36,252 bases of DNA from an uncultured Chromatiaceae bacterium. Lineage in GTDB: Bacteria > Pseudomonadota > Gammaproteobacteria > Enterobacterales > Alteromonadaceae. The notes below the pieces were generated by a model. It was given only the letters and a program-made list of their open reading frames with translations. It was not told where the DNA came from and did no database searches. The translations under genes and the position numbers were made by a program. Positions 17,752-26,339 of this stretch are shown one piece after another. Position 1 is the first letter of the stretch; each line of letters begins with the position of its first letter. The stretch covers positions 1-36,252 of the forward strand of contig CAMLRA010000024.1 of assembly GCA_946482325.1 (NCBI GenBank), in the 5' to 3' direction.

Positions 17752-19059
17752 TTATCGCTGCTGCGCCTGGCTTAGCCGGACACTGTCTGCCAGTTCTGCG
17801 GCCGTACCGACCCGGCCATGCACGCTGATAATGTGTCGGGCGTTGAAGCTGGCATCGCGCAGTACTTGTTGCAGCTGCGCAGCTAACGGGTAGGCCGCCA
17901 CCGGCCCCTGATTGGGCACCATAAACAAGTCGCCCTGCAGCACCGCACCTGCAGCCGGGAACAGCGCTACTAACATGTCGTGGGCATGAGCGCTTCGCAC
18001 CGGCAGTAACCGGAAGTTCAATCCGGCCAACATCACATCGCGCTCTGCGGTCAATTCCTGAATTTGCAGCGTGTCGCTGCCCGGTACGTTGCGGATCAGC
18101 GCAGCACGACCGCCGGCGCCAGTCCAGATCTGTGGTTTCATATCTAACCAGGCGGCTACACCGGCCTGATGGTCGGTATGGCCATGCGAATAGACAATAT
18201 CCGTCACATTTTTACCGGGAAAAGCGGCGCTGATTTGTGCGCGCATCGCTTCGCCTTCCTCTTTGCTGCGTGGCGTATCAAACAGCACAATGCCGTTGCT
18301 GCCAACCGCAAAGGCCATCTGGTAAGTCGACGGTGAGCCTTCCAGCCGGTACAAATCGCCCTCGACCTGCACGATGCGTAAACCATTGCGGGCAAAGGCG
18401 CTGGCGTAGCCTTCCGGCAGCTGCAAATCCGCAGGGTTGATCTGGCCCGGCTCTAAGCTGACCTTGGTGAATTCGCGTTGCAGCCGCTCGCCGCGTTTGA
18501 TGGTGACAGTCCCTGGCTGGCGCAGGCCGTTTTTTGCGCTCCAGTGGCTATAGAGATAACGTTGCCCGTCCACTTCAGCTGCGGTCACGTCATGATTCGC
18601 GTCCAGTTGCAGCCGCACGCTGCGACCCGCCGGGTCTTTGAGGCTTTGGCCGCCTGTGGCGTCGACGGCCGACAGCTCACGCGCCTGTCTCAGTAATAAA
18701 ACGGGGCTTAGCAACAGCAAGTCGGCATAGCTGAGGCGGGCACTGTCCGGGCCCTGACGGTCGGTTTCAGTGCCGGTGCGCCAGCCGGCGAGGTCAACCG
18801 TTTGTTTCCCTTCCGGGCTGCCGATTTCAAGAAAATGAAAAGTGATATCGCCGGGAAAAGTGCTGCGCCGCTCCAGCCGATAGCGGCCTTGTTCATCGAG
18901 CAGGATTTGTTGTTGCAGCGGTGCTTGTGCCGCACTCTGGTGCGGATCTGCTGCCTGGCCTGGCGCGACGCCATAACCCGTGGCCTGAATTTTCCAGTCG
19001 GCGGCGCTAGCTGGTTGTGTGAACAGACAAAAGGCGGTGAAAGCAAAAACAACACGCAT
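17752..19059 (-). CDS. Secreted metallo-beta-lactamase-fold hydrolase
   Basis: A 435-aa protein with a signal peptide (MRVVFAFTAFCLFTQPASA). The N-terminal half (about 20-240) is a beta-rich domain I do not recognise. The C-terminal half is a metallo-beta-lactamase-like domain. It has the metal motif HGHTDH (about residues 292-297) in VYSHGHTDHQAG, GDLFMVP as the likely bridging-Asp region, and a late ISVHGRVG. Such proteins hydrolyse diverse esters, lactones or lactams; the substrate is unknown. AGGAG precedes the ATG at 19059; the longer frame to 19122 lacks a signal peptide at its start. It is separated by about 85 bp from the VOC gene on the same strand. Confidence 0.9.
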   Translation of the reverse strand: MRVVFAFTAFCLFTQPASAADWKIQATGYGVAPGQAADPHQSAAQAPLQQQILLDEQGRYRLERRSTFPGDITFHFLEIGSPEGKQTVDLAGWRTGTETDRQGPDSARLSYADLLLLSPVLLLRQARELSAVDATGGQSLKDPAGRSVRLQLDANHDVTAAEVDGQRYLYSHWSAKNGLRQPGTVTIKRGERLQREFTKVSLEPGQINPADLQLPEGYASAFARNGLRIVQVEGDLYRLEGSPSTYQMAFAVGSNGIVLFDTPRSKEEGEAMRAQISAAFPGKNVTDIVYSHGHTDHQAGVAAWLDMKPQIWTGAGGRAALIRNVPGSDTLQIQELTAERDVMLAGLNFRLLPVRSAHAHDMLVALFPAAGAVLQGDLFMVPNQGPVAAYPLAAQLQQVLRDASFNARHIISVHGRVGTAAELADSVRLSQAQQR

Positions 19060-19536
19060 TTGGCAGAACTCCTGTGAGGTGATGATGCTGTGCACAAAGA
19101 CCGATGCCGGCATATATCCCAAGCTTTTATCGAGTTGATGAATGGCGATAAAATTGTAAGTATTTGGTCAGATAGAAAATACCAGACGGAAGTGTCAAAA
19201 CACAGGCAGTCAGGTTTGGAGAATGTCATTGAAATGTAAGTTAAAACGCGGCATTTTTTTCAAGCGTCAGGGCTTGAGAAGTGGCGAATGGGTGGAATTG
19301 ACTATTGCAGTCAAAGGGCTGTAGACCTTGTTCTGTCCGAGGGCAGGAACTTTGTGCGTTGAAAACACGGATTGAACAGCGCATAGCTTATGAAGCTAGC
19401 TTTTGATTTGTGTTCGAACATACACACAAATGGTTGCAATTTTCTGCACCCTCATTAAAGCGAATGGGCTTCGGTCGCGTGGTAAGTTGATATTTGGTGA
19501 AGTCTGCCAGCCAGAGCAGTCGTTTGTGTCTGAACC
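19060..19536. other. Intergenic region, 477 bp
   Basis: No convincing gene lies between the metallo-beta-lactamase-fold gene and the end of the MerB-like gene. A hairpin with 8-bp arms ATTTGTGT (19406-19413) and ACACAAAT (19424-19431) lies about 105 bp downstream of the MerB-like stop and may end that transcript, but no U-run follows. The interval nearest 19060 should hold the promoter of the downstream gene. The base composition looks more AT-rich than in the neighbouring genes. Confidence 0.5.
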
Positions 19537-20220
19537 TTAAAACCGGCCTTGTTGCAGCGGTAAGTCCCAAATCCGCCCTTGCAAACCAAATTGCTGAAAC
19601 AGCGCCCTGGCTTCGTTGACAGTCCATTTATGCCAATCCTGCCGCAAATGGTTGCCATACCAGACTTGCGAAAACTGCCAGATTTTTTGTAGTGGCTGGA
19701 TATCGCCAATCGGCATACGGTGTCGTTGGCACCAGTTGAGAATGTCTTGCTCCGATTCAAACAGTAGCATGTTGCTGCAGGTATAAGTGACATTGTCCCA
19801 GGCTTGCTGCATCGGTATGGGAAAATGCACCAGCAGATTATTTTGGTCGATTTGTCCGTCTTTGACGTTGATCACCAGCTGCTTAGACTCAGCGCCGGCA
19901 GTGGTGGTGATGCTGAGGTCACACTTTAATAATGCGGCGGCGCCCATCGAACACCAGGCACAATTCCCCCACCAGCAACAGTGATTGGCTTTGATGAAAA
20001 AGTTGGTCGGCGCTGCAGAGAAAGGGTGCATCACCCAGACTTCTTTGCTTTTGGGGTGCAACACCACACCGTGATAATCCTGCAGAGCTTCCAGCGCTGC
20101 AGTGAGTTCGCTGGTGCTGACCTGAAAAGCTGACGCCATTTCGTCAATGGTTGGCGCGGTGCCGGTTTCAACAAAACGTTGCATAACATGGCAGTGTAAC
20201 GTCGAATGATTCAGTAACAT
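19537..20220 (-). CDS. Alkylmercury lyase (MerB)-like protein with altered active site
   Basis: A 227-aa protein resembling organomercurial lyase. Residues 10-65 look like the MerB N-terminal winged-helix-like domain (FVETGTAPTIDEMASAFQVSTSELTAALEAL). CAWCSMGAAALL aligns with MerB YAWCALDTL: Cys90 corresponds to catalytic Cys96, while Gly93 replaces Asp99. TYTCSNMLLFES, with Cys148, corresponds to catalytic Cys159, and the C90-C148 spacing (58) is close to MerB's 63. WCQRHRMPIG then parallels the family C-terminus. No mer operon genes are nearby. The start at 20220 has GGGGA upstream; a longer frame to 20328 is possible. It may be a MerB-fold protein of other function. Confidence 0.8.
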   Translation of the reverse strand: MLLNHSTLHCHVMQRFVETGTAPTIDEMASAFQVSTSELTAALEALQDYHGVVLHPKSKEVWVMHPFSAAPTNFFIKANHCCWWGNCAWCSMGAAALLKCDLSITTTAGAESKQLVINVKDGQIDQNNLLVHFPIPMQQAWDNVTYTCSNMLLFESEQDILNWCQRHRMPIGDIQPLQKIWQFSQVWYGNHLRQDWHKWTVNEARALFQQFGLQGRIWDLPLQQGRF

Positions 20221-20378
20221 CGCAATCCCCGCAAGCTGAGCTGATACAGACTGTAGCGTTTTTTTCGAAGAAACAAAATGACGGACAAAGCTGCTGATGC
20301 AAACTAAATGACAATCAAATAAGTGCAAACTCCGGCATTATCACAATCCTGACTGAGCTGCCCGCACTGAACCAATCC

Positions 20379-21338
20379 TCAGACGTTTGACCTGATCATG
20401 CCGTGCATCGTCAGCCAGCGGCTGAAGGCGTCAAACCAGCCGGTGCTGCTGGTGGTTTTTGGATACATGCCAAAGCCGTGTCCGCCTTGTTCGTAAAAAT
20501 GAAATTCCACCGGCTTTTTCGCCTGGTGCCAGCTTTTTATCAGACCAAATTTGCCCTGGGCAAAAAACGGGTCGTCGGCGGCCAGCGCCACAAACAGCGG
20601 TGGCGCATCTGCCGGTACTGTCACCACATCCAGTGGCCCATAGATATTGGCAATAAACGCCGGTTTGGCCTCTTTGCCAACCAAAGTGGTCGCCATCGTC
20701 AGCATAGCGCCGGCCGAAAAACCAATCATGCCGATGCGCTTGGGGTCGACTTGCCATTCTTTGGCGCGGCTACGCACCAAGGCAAAAGCGGCGCGGGCAT
20801 CTTCCAGCTGCGGCGCGAGTTCAGTGGCCATAGTGGCTTGATTGGGCCGGGGCGGGCGGCGCGCAGCACCTGAAAACAGCTCAGCCATCGATTGCTGAAA
20901 ACCGGCCATATCGGCAGGTGTCTGGTTGAGGCGGTATTTCAGCACAAAAGCGGCAATACCTTGTTTGGCCAGCGCATTGGCCACATCCCAGCCTTCGTTA
21001 TCCATCGACAAAGTGCGAAAACCGCCACCGGGCGCCACTATCACCGCAGCGCCACTGGCTGTTTTTGGATCTGGCAGTACAGGTGTCAGCGTTGCGACCG
21101 TGACATTGCGGGCAAAACGGCTGCCATATTGCTGATGCCAGGATTCTTGCGCTTTGGCGCCGGGCAGGGCTGGCGTGCCCAGCTCAATTGCCTGCGGCTG
21201 TGCCGGTGTGGCGATCGGCGTCATCTGGTCATCGGCGGCTGTGGCCTGAAAAGCGCTGAAGCAGAGCGCGAGTAACGTCTGGCTGAGGCTCTGTTGCCAG
21301 TGCCAGCGGGCAGCGCTGCGCTTAGATGGGGTGTTCAT
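20379..21338 (-). CDS. Secreted alpha/beta hydrolase, probable carbohydrate (acetylxylan) esterase
   Basis: A 319-aa exported esterase-like hydrolase. The N-terminus (about 1-34, cleavage near ATAADD) is signal-peptide-like. The oxyanion region is VAPGGGF, the nucleophile elbow GFSAGA (Ser208), the acid ALAADDPFF and the histidine GGHGFG near the end. This is the pattern of BD-FAE/acetyl-esterase-like enzymes found in hemicellulose loci. AAGGA lies 5 nt before the ATG. It follows the GH43 gene by 35 bp on the same strand, so together they probably debranch and deacetylate arabinoxylan or a similar polymer. The substrate is inferred from context. Confidence 0.88.
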   Translation of the reverse strand: MNTPSKRSAARWHWQQSLSQTLLALCFSAFQATAADDQMTPIATPAQPQAIELGTPALPGAKAQESWHQQYGSRFARNVTVATLTPVLPDPKTASGAAVIVAPGGGFRTLSMDNEGWDVANALAKQGIAAFVLKYRLNQTPADMAGFQQSMAELFSGAARRPPRPNQATMATELAPQLEDARAAFALVRSRAKEWQVDPKRIGMIGFSAGAMLTMATTLVGKEAKPAFIANIYGPLDVVTVPADAPPLFVALAADDPFFAQGKFGLIKSWHQAKKPVEFHFYEQGGHGFGMYPKTTSSTGWFDAFSRWLTMHGMIRSNV

Positions 21339-21373
21339 CGGTTCCTTCTCCCTGATGGTTGTAATGTCTGTGG

Positions 21374-22513
21374 CTAGGGTTTGCGGCTGCGGATGATGGG
21401 CCTGATAGAACCATCCGGATTAAAAAACACCTGGTCCAGTGCCACAGAGCGGCGGTAATTGCCACCGCCCGGCAAGTCGGCATTGTGATAGGCGAGGTAG
21501 GTCTGGCCGTTAAAATCAAACAGCGCCGGATGGATAGTGGTGGTGCCGGGCAGCGGGTCCATGATGATGCCGCGATACTGCCAGGGGCCGCTGGCAGCAG
21601 TACTGGTGGCATAAGCCAGGCTTTCCGGAAAACCGGCGGCATACATCAGGTAATAAATCCCGTTGTGTTTCGACAGATGCGGGCCTTCTTCGAAGTTCGG
21701 TAAGCTGTCGACTTTGTGGATTTGCACGGCGCTGATGTCGCGGTTTTGCATGCGGCCTTTGGCATTCAGGCTGTATTTTTCGCCTTTCAGATGGACCAAA
21801 TCAGCTTCCAGTTCTGCCCACCATAACTGCTGATTGCCCCAATACAGATAAGCGCGACCGTCGTCATCGACAAACACCGCCGGGTCGATATTACGCCAGC
21901 TATGGCTTTTATCTTTGGCGGTATCTTCCAGCAAAATCAGTGGCATGCCACGAGGGTCAGTAAAAGGCCCAACCGGGCTGTCCCCCACCGCCACCCCAAT
22001 CGAAAAGCCAAACACAGCACCGGTCTGGCCGCCTTCCACTGCGGCATAAAAATAGAATTTGCTGTTGCCGCTCTCATCTTTGCGCTTAATCACATGATGG
22101 GCATAGGCGTTGCCGGTTTTGGCATCACCACGCGCCCAGGCAAAATCGGAGTAGCGCAATACAGCGCCATGGTTTTGCCATGTTTGAAGGTCTCTGCTAC
22201 TCCAGAGCCGGTAGTCATACATGCGGTAGTCCTTGCCTTGCAGAGACTGTTCGTCGTGCGTGGTGTAAAGGAACAAAGTACCGTCATGCACCAGCGCCGC
22301 CGGGTCTGCGGTGTAAATCAGCGGGCCGTTTGGGCTGGTTGGGTCTTTGCTGTCGGTTTTAATAATGGGGTTGTTGAACTGGGTTGGTGTTGTTGCCGTG
22401 GCGGATTCTGCTGCATTAGCAGCACCATAAGCGTTACTGAGCAGCACAGCGCCAAGCAACATAACCGGCGCAAACCGCAGTTTTACCACACGAAAAGAGG
22501 ACAAAATCAACAT
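21374..22513 (-). CDS. Secreted GH43 family glycoside hydrolase
   Basis: A 379-aa five-bladed beta-propeller enzyme, probably an arabinofuranosidase or xylosidase. A hydrophobic N-terminal signal (about 1-37) precedes FNNPIIKT. The GH43 acidic residues lie in YTADPAALV (Asp70, base), NIDPAVFVDDDGRAYLYWG (pKa modulator) and FEEGPHLSKHNGIYYLMYAAG (Glu, acid). The ATG at 22513 has AGGG about 8 nt upstream; a GTG two codons earlier is the alternative. It is the first gene of a pair with the esterase. The subfamily cannot be fixed by eye. Confidence 0.92.
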   Translation of the reverse strand: MLILSSFRVVKLRFAPVMLLGAVLLSNAYGAANAAESATATTPTQFNNPIIKTDSKDPTSPNGPLIYTADPAALVHDGTLFLYTTHDEQSLQGKDYRMYDYRLWSSRDLQTWQNHGAVLRYSDFAWARGDAKTGNAYAHHVIKRKDESGNSKFYFYAAVEGGQTGAVFGFSIGVAVGDSPVGPFTDPRGMPLILLEDTAKDKSHSWRNIDPAVFVDDDGRAYLYWGNQQLWWAELEADLVHLKGEKYSLNAKGRMQNRDISAVQIHKVDSLPNFEEGPHLSKHNGIYYLMYAAGFPESLAYATSTAASGPWQYRGIIMDPLPGTTTIHPALFDFNGQTYLAYHNADLPGGGNYRRSVALDQVFFNPDGSIRPIIRSRKP

Positions 22514-22967
22514 CTCCACAAGCCCTGGCAGATAGCAAAAACTGCTTGTTAGTGTGTTGAAAATTCAGCCAAAACGGAACGGCAAGGCCGTTATGAAACT
22601 GGGTAAGCGGATTGTTTTATTTGGCGTTGAGAGTTACGTCAGGCTTTGTAAAACTGGTCGATTCGAGTAATAAGCTAATGGTTGCTTTGCGTGAATAGCC
22701 CACCATTCGCGGCAAAGCCAACACCGCCACCGCCATGTTCGCCCGTTCGCACCTCCCGCGTTCACTCTTGATCGCTCACTCCGCGGCTGCCGGTGTTGAC
22801 TTTGTTAGGGTTTGGAGAAGACTGCATTTAGCGATTAACGGACATAGCGGCCAGACCATTTTGTAAGCATGAAATGTCCGCTATGCGTTGAGTCGCGGAC
22901 GACCGTTTTTCTACACATCGATAAGCGGAATCGCCGCTTATCTGCCAAATGCGCTGTTCCGGTGCAC
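22514..22967. other. Intergenic region with inverted repeats, 454 bp
   Basis: No gene is evident between the GH43 gene and the AraC-type gene. Close to the GH43 start is the small palindrome AACGGC/GCCGTT (22578-22592). Further right is an imperfect stem-loop with arms 22681-22696 and 22705-22722 around an 8-nt loop. The pair CAACACCG (22719-22726) / CGGTGTTG (22791-22798) spans 80 bp. Copies of GGACATAGCGG-like sequence in both orientations lie near 22840 and 22880. The hairpin at 22920-22942 completes it. It looks like a patchwork of old repeats. Confidence 0.5.
22920..22942. terminator. Hairpin downstream of the AraC-type gene
   Basis: A perfect 9-bp stem, GATAAGCGG (22920-22928) with CCGCTTATC (22934-22942), and a 5-nt loop lies 26 bp past the stop of the leftward AraC-type gene. 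The following bases on that strand are not U-rich, so termination activity is uncertain. Confidence 0.5.
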
Positions 22968-23879
22968 TCAGGATGCAAGCTTCGCCCTAAGCTCACTGAT
23001 ATGTTTCGCCGGCGAACTGCCATAGAAACGGCTGTACTCGCGGCTAAATTGTGACGGGCTTTCATAACCAACCTGAAAGGCTGCTGAGGCCGCGTCCTGA
23101 TATTCCACCAGCATCAGGCGGCGGGCTTCCTGCAATCTGAGCTGCTTGACAAATTGCAGCGGGCTCATCGCCGTCATATTGCGAAAATGGTGATGGAAGG
23201 TCGATACCCCCATGTGTGCAATATTGGCAACCTCTTCAATCCGGACCTGTTGATTAAAATGAGCTTTTAGCCAGGAAATTGCCTTAGCGACCTGATGGGT
23301 TTGGGTACCCATCACCGCCAATTGCCGTAGGGTTTCGCCTTGTTCACCAACCAGCAACCGGTAGAAAATTTCCCGGCGAATCAGCGGTGCCAGCATCGCA
23401 ATACTGGCTGGGTCATCGACCAAATCAATCAGGCGTTGAAAAGCGCTGATCAGTGCCAGTGTCAAAGTGCCGGTCGCCATACCACGGCCGCTGAACTGTC
23501 CTTTCGGCGGCGATAATTGCCCATCGACCATCAGCTGGGTGATCTCCGGGTAATCAAAGGTCAGTTTCAGGCCGAGATAAGGTGTTTCCACACTGGCATC
23601 GGTCACCTGCGCGACCACAGGTAAATGGACCCCCGAGAACAGGTAATGCCTGGTGTCGTAGTTGTAACTGTCATCCCCCAATTGCACCCGTTTCGCCCCC
23701 TGGGCAATTAAGCAAACACTCGGCTCGTACAAACCGGCCATCGGCAGGTGGGCCACTGTTTTTTTAAATACAGTCAGGCCCGGGACTTTCGTCGGGCAGT
23801 AGTCCTCTTGAGCTGTAAGCCTTGAAATACTTGAAGCCAAGAGTTTTATGTTGCTGTCCAACATTGGATTATTTTCCAT
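22968..23879 (-). CDS. AraC-family transcriptional regulator
   Basis: A 303-aa regulator. Residues about 20-175 match the AraC_N sensor type (PGLTVFKKTVAHLPMAGLYEPSVCLIAQGAKRVQLGDDSYNYD, then HYLFSGVHLPV). The C-terminal two-helix-turn-helix domain is at about 205-300 (EEVANIAHMGVSTFHHHF; AAFQVGYESPSQFSREYSRFYGSSPAKH). AGGTGG lies about 7 nt before the ATG. It is divergent from the five-gene exported operon, and a direct repeat typical of AraC-type sites lies between, so it probably controls that operon. Relatives of this type often respond to small aromatic or aldehyde compounds, but the ligand is unknown. Confidence 0.95.
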   Translation of the reverse strand: MENNPMLDSNIKLLASSISRLTAQEDYCPTKVPGLTVFKKTVAHLPMAGLYEPSVCLIAQGAKRVQLGDDSYNYDTRHYLFSGVHLPVVAQVTDASVETPYLGLKLTFDYPEITQLMVDGQLSPPKGQFSGRGMATGTLTLALISAFQRLIDLVDDPASIAMLAPLIRREIFYRLLVGEQGETLRQLAVMGTQTHQVAKAISWLKAHFNQQVRIEEVANIAHMGVSTFHHHFRNMTAMSPLQFVKQLRLQEARRLMLVEYQDAASAAFQVGYESPSQFSREYSRFYGSSPAKHISELRAKLAS

Positions 23880-23963
23880 CGGATGCCACCTGCGCTGCTT
23901 TTTGTTGGGCTTTGAGTATATCGACTGCTGTCAGAGCAATATAGCAGCAGACAAACAGCCAAG

Positions 23964-23992
23964 AGGAATAGGCAATGATCTCACAGGAATAG
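23964..23992. promoter_or_regulatory. Candidate AraC-type operator and -10 box
   Basis: The direct repeat AGGAATAG occurs at 23964-23971 and 23985-23992, offset by exactly 21 bp, two helical turns, as expected for two AraC-family half-sites. A TATAAG box follows at 23995-24000, so the distal half of the site would overlap the -35 region. This arrangement suits activation of the rightward operon. No good -35 consensus is visible, consistent with dependence on an activator. Confidence 0.55.
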
Positions 23993-24094
23993 CCTATAAG
24001 CTTTTAGGGTTTAGGGCTAAGCTGTGCGGTAAACAGGTCGTTGACTATGCTCTGCGATCAGCACCGGATACAGACACCAGAGGTGAGTCAGATC

Positions 24095-25201
24095 ATGCAT
24101 TTCATCCCCAAAACTGCGGCGCTGCTGCTCAGTGTGCAGCTGCTATCTGCGCAGGTATTCGCCGCCGATTATCGCGACAACCCTTTTACCCTTACTTATG
24201 AAGGTGCACTAAGCGCGAATGTGGCCGGGCAGGTCAATATTCATCCGGTGCGTTACCAGCTCAACAACATCGAGATCGCCGCCAATGTGTATACCCCGGC
24301 TGGCTATAACGCAACGAATAAGCACCCGCAGTCCAAATACCCGGCGATTGTCATTGCGCATCCAAATGGTGGCGTCAAAGAGCAGGTGGCCGGGCTTTAT
24401 GCGCAGCGTCTTGCTGAACTTGGTTTTATTGCTATTACTGCCGATGCCGCGTATCAGGGCGCCAGTGGCGGTTTGCCGCGAAATGTCGATAAACCAGCCC
24501 ATCGAATTGAAGACATCCATGGCATGGCCGATTTTATTGCGCAGTTTGCCGGGGTTGATCACACGCGGATCGGCTTGTTGGGCATTTGTGGCGGTGGTGG
24601 TTATGCGCTAAAAGCCGCACAAACGGATAAACGTTTTGTCGCAGTAGCAACCTTAAGTCTGTTTAATTCAGGCCGGGTGCGGCGCAACGGCTATATGGAT
24701 TCTGCGCTTGAGACTATCCAACAGCGACTGCAGTCAGCGTCCGCTGCGCGCGCCGAAGAAGCAGCCACCGGGAAAGTTCGTTATGTAGGTGACGCCAAAC
24801 TCAGCGATGCGCAAATCGCGGCACTGCCATTTGAGCTGTATCGTCAGGGCTTTGACTACTATTGGAAAACGCACGCGCATCCGAACTCGACCTTTCGTTA
24901 CACCGAAAGCAGCTTGTTGTCGCTGATGAACTTTGATGCTGTGAGCAATATGGATTTGCTCCAACAGCCGTTATTGCTGATCGCCGGCAGCAAAGCTGAT
25001 TCGCTGTATATGACACAAGAAGCCTTTCAGCTGGCCAGTAAGGCTGCATCGAAACAACTGTATCTGATTGAAGGTGCTACCCATATCGAGACGTATTGGC
25101 AGCCTGAGTACGTCAGTCAGGCGGTCCGCGAATTAGCTAAATTTTTTGGCGCCACATTGCAAGGCCCTCTGCCGGCTGCCGCCAGTCAAAAGGACGAGTG
25201 A
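24095..25201 (+). CDS. Exported alpha/beta hydrolase with Cys nucleophile elbow
   Basis: A 368-aa protein with a clear signal peptide (MHFIPKTAALLLSVQLLSAQVFA). The alpha/beta hydrolase core begins at KYPAIVIAHPNGGVKEQ. The nucleophile elbow reads GICGGGG with Cys165 where serine is usual, as in dienelactone hydrolases. AGSKADSLY and EGATHIETYW near the end supply the likely Asp and His. The start at 24095 has GAGGTGAG about 8 nt upstream. It is the first of five exported-protein genes, and its stop nearly overlaps the next gene. The substrate is unknown; a lactone or ester of a small molecule would fit the family. Confidence 0.9.
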   Translation: MHFIPKTAALLLSVQLLSAQVFAADYRDNPFTLTYEGALSANVAGQVNIHPVRYQLNNIEIAANVYTPAGYNATNKHPQSKYPAIVIAHPNGGVKEQVAGLYAQRLAELGFIAITADAAYQGASGGLPRNVDKPAHRIEDIHGMADFIAQFAGVDHTRIGLLGICGGGGYALKAAQTDKRFVAVATLSLFNSGRVRRNGYMDSALETIQQRLQSASAARAEEAATGKVRYVGDAKLSDAQIAALPFELYRQGFDYYWKTHAHPNSTFRYTESSLLSLMNFDAVSNMDLLQQPLLLIAGSKADSLYMTQEAFQLASKAASKQLYLIEGATHIETYWQPEYVSQAVRELAKFFGATLQGPLPAAASQKDE

Positions 25202-25203
25202 CC

Positions 25204-26307
25204 ATGAAAAATATACTTCGGATAAACGCGTTGTTCTCCCTGCTGGTCGTGGCAGGTCTGACTTCCTGTAGCAGCGAGCTGCCGCGCCATTCGGCGCTTA
25301 GCCAGTCAAACCCCGAGCCTTTGGTGATTGCGCAGCAGGGGAGCTTTGCGGTGGGCGGCACCGTGATTCAACAACCCGGCGAATTCGACCCGATCAAACT
25401 CAGCAGTGCCGGCCAAACCCTGCATAGTGACCACGCTTATGTGTTCTATCAAATTCCGGCCAAAGCACGGCAATATCCGCTGGTGATGTGGCATGGCATT
25501 GGGCAGTTCTCAAAAACATGGGAATCCACCCCGGATGGCCGGGAAGGCTTTCAAACCCTGTTTTTACGCCAGGGTTATGGTGTTTATCTGTTAGATCAGC
25601 CGCGCCGCGGCAATGCCGGTAAAGGCAGTTTGCCCGGGACTTATACGCCTGAACCTGATGAGCAAAAATGGTTTAACATTTTTCGGGTCGGGTTATGGCC
25701 ACAGTATTTCGACAAGGTGCAGTTCCCAAAGGAGCCAGCAGCGCTTGAGCAATACTTCCGGCAAATCACCCCGGATGTCGGTCCCATCGATATCCAGGTC
25801 AACGTCAGTGCGGTGGATGCGTTGTTCAATAAAATTGGCGACGGCATTTTAGTCACACATTCTCACAGCGGCGGCATGGGCTGGTTAGCTGCGATGCGTA
25901 ATCCGCAGATCAAAGCCATTGTCTCTTATGAACCCGGCAGTAATTTTGTATTCCCTGCAGGCGAAGTTCCGGCGCCAAAACCCAGCAGCAGCGGTGCATT
26001 GACGGCGACGGCGGTGCCACTGGCCGAATTCAAAAAACTGACTCAAATCCCCATCGTCATTTATTACGGCGACAACATTCCGCTGACGCCAAGCCCTTAT
26101 CCGGGCCTTGATGGTTGGCGGGTACGGCTTGAAATGGCGCAGGAATGGGCCGCCGCAATCAACCGCCATGGTGGGGATGCGACTGTGGTCCATCTGCCTA
26201 AAGTCGGTATCTATGGCAATACCCATTTCCCTTTTTCCGATTTGAATAATCGCCAAATCGCGCAGTTGCTGGCCGACTGGTTGCGGGATAAACAACTGGC
26301 ACGTTAA
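25204..26307 (+). CDS. Alpha/beta hydrolase lipoprotein
   Basis: A 367-aa lipoprotein (VVAGLTSC, Cys22) with an alpha/beta hydrolase fold. VMWHGIGQFSKTW is the oxyanion-loop region. VTHSHSGGMGW carries the probable nucleophile Ser222 in an SHSGG variant of GxSxG. IYYGDNI and YGNTHFPF provide acid and histidine candidates. It begins 2 bp after the previous gene's stop, with AGGA about 10 nt upstream. It resembles esterase-like hydrolases found with aldo/keto reductase and carboxymuconolactone decarboxylase-like genes. The reaction is unknown. Confidence 0.9.
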   Translation: MKNILRINALFSLLVVAGLTSCSSELPRHSALSQSNPEPLVIAQQGSFAVGGTVIQQPGEFDPIKLSSAGQTLHSDHAYVFYQIPAKARQYPLVMWHGIGQFSKTWESTPDGREGFQTLFLRQGYGVYLLDQPRRGNAGKGSLPGTYTPEPDEQKWFNIFRVGLWPQYFDKVQFPKEPAALEQYFRQITPDVGPIDIQVNVSAVDALFNKIGDGILVTHSHSGGMGWLAAMRNPQIKAIVSYEPGSNFVFPAGEVPAPKPSSSGALTATAVPLAEFKKLTQIPIVIYYGDNIPLTPSPYPGLDGWRVRLEMAQEWAAAINRHGGDATVVHLPKVGIYGNTHFPFSDLNNRQIAQLLADWLRDKQLAR

Positions 26308-26339
26308 CAGCGCAGGCAGGTTTTATGAGGGAAACATCG

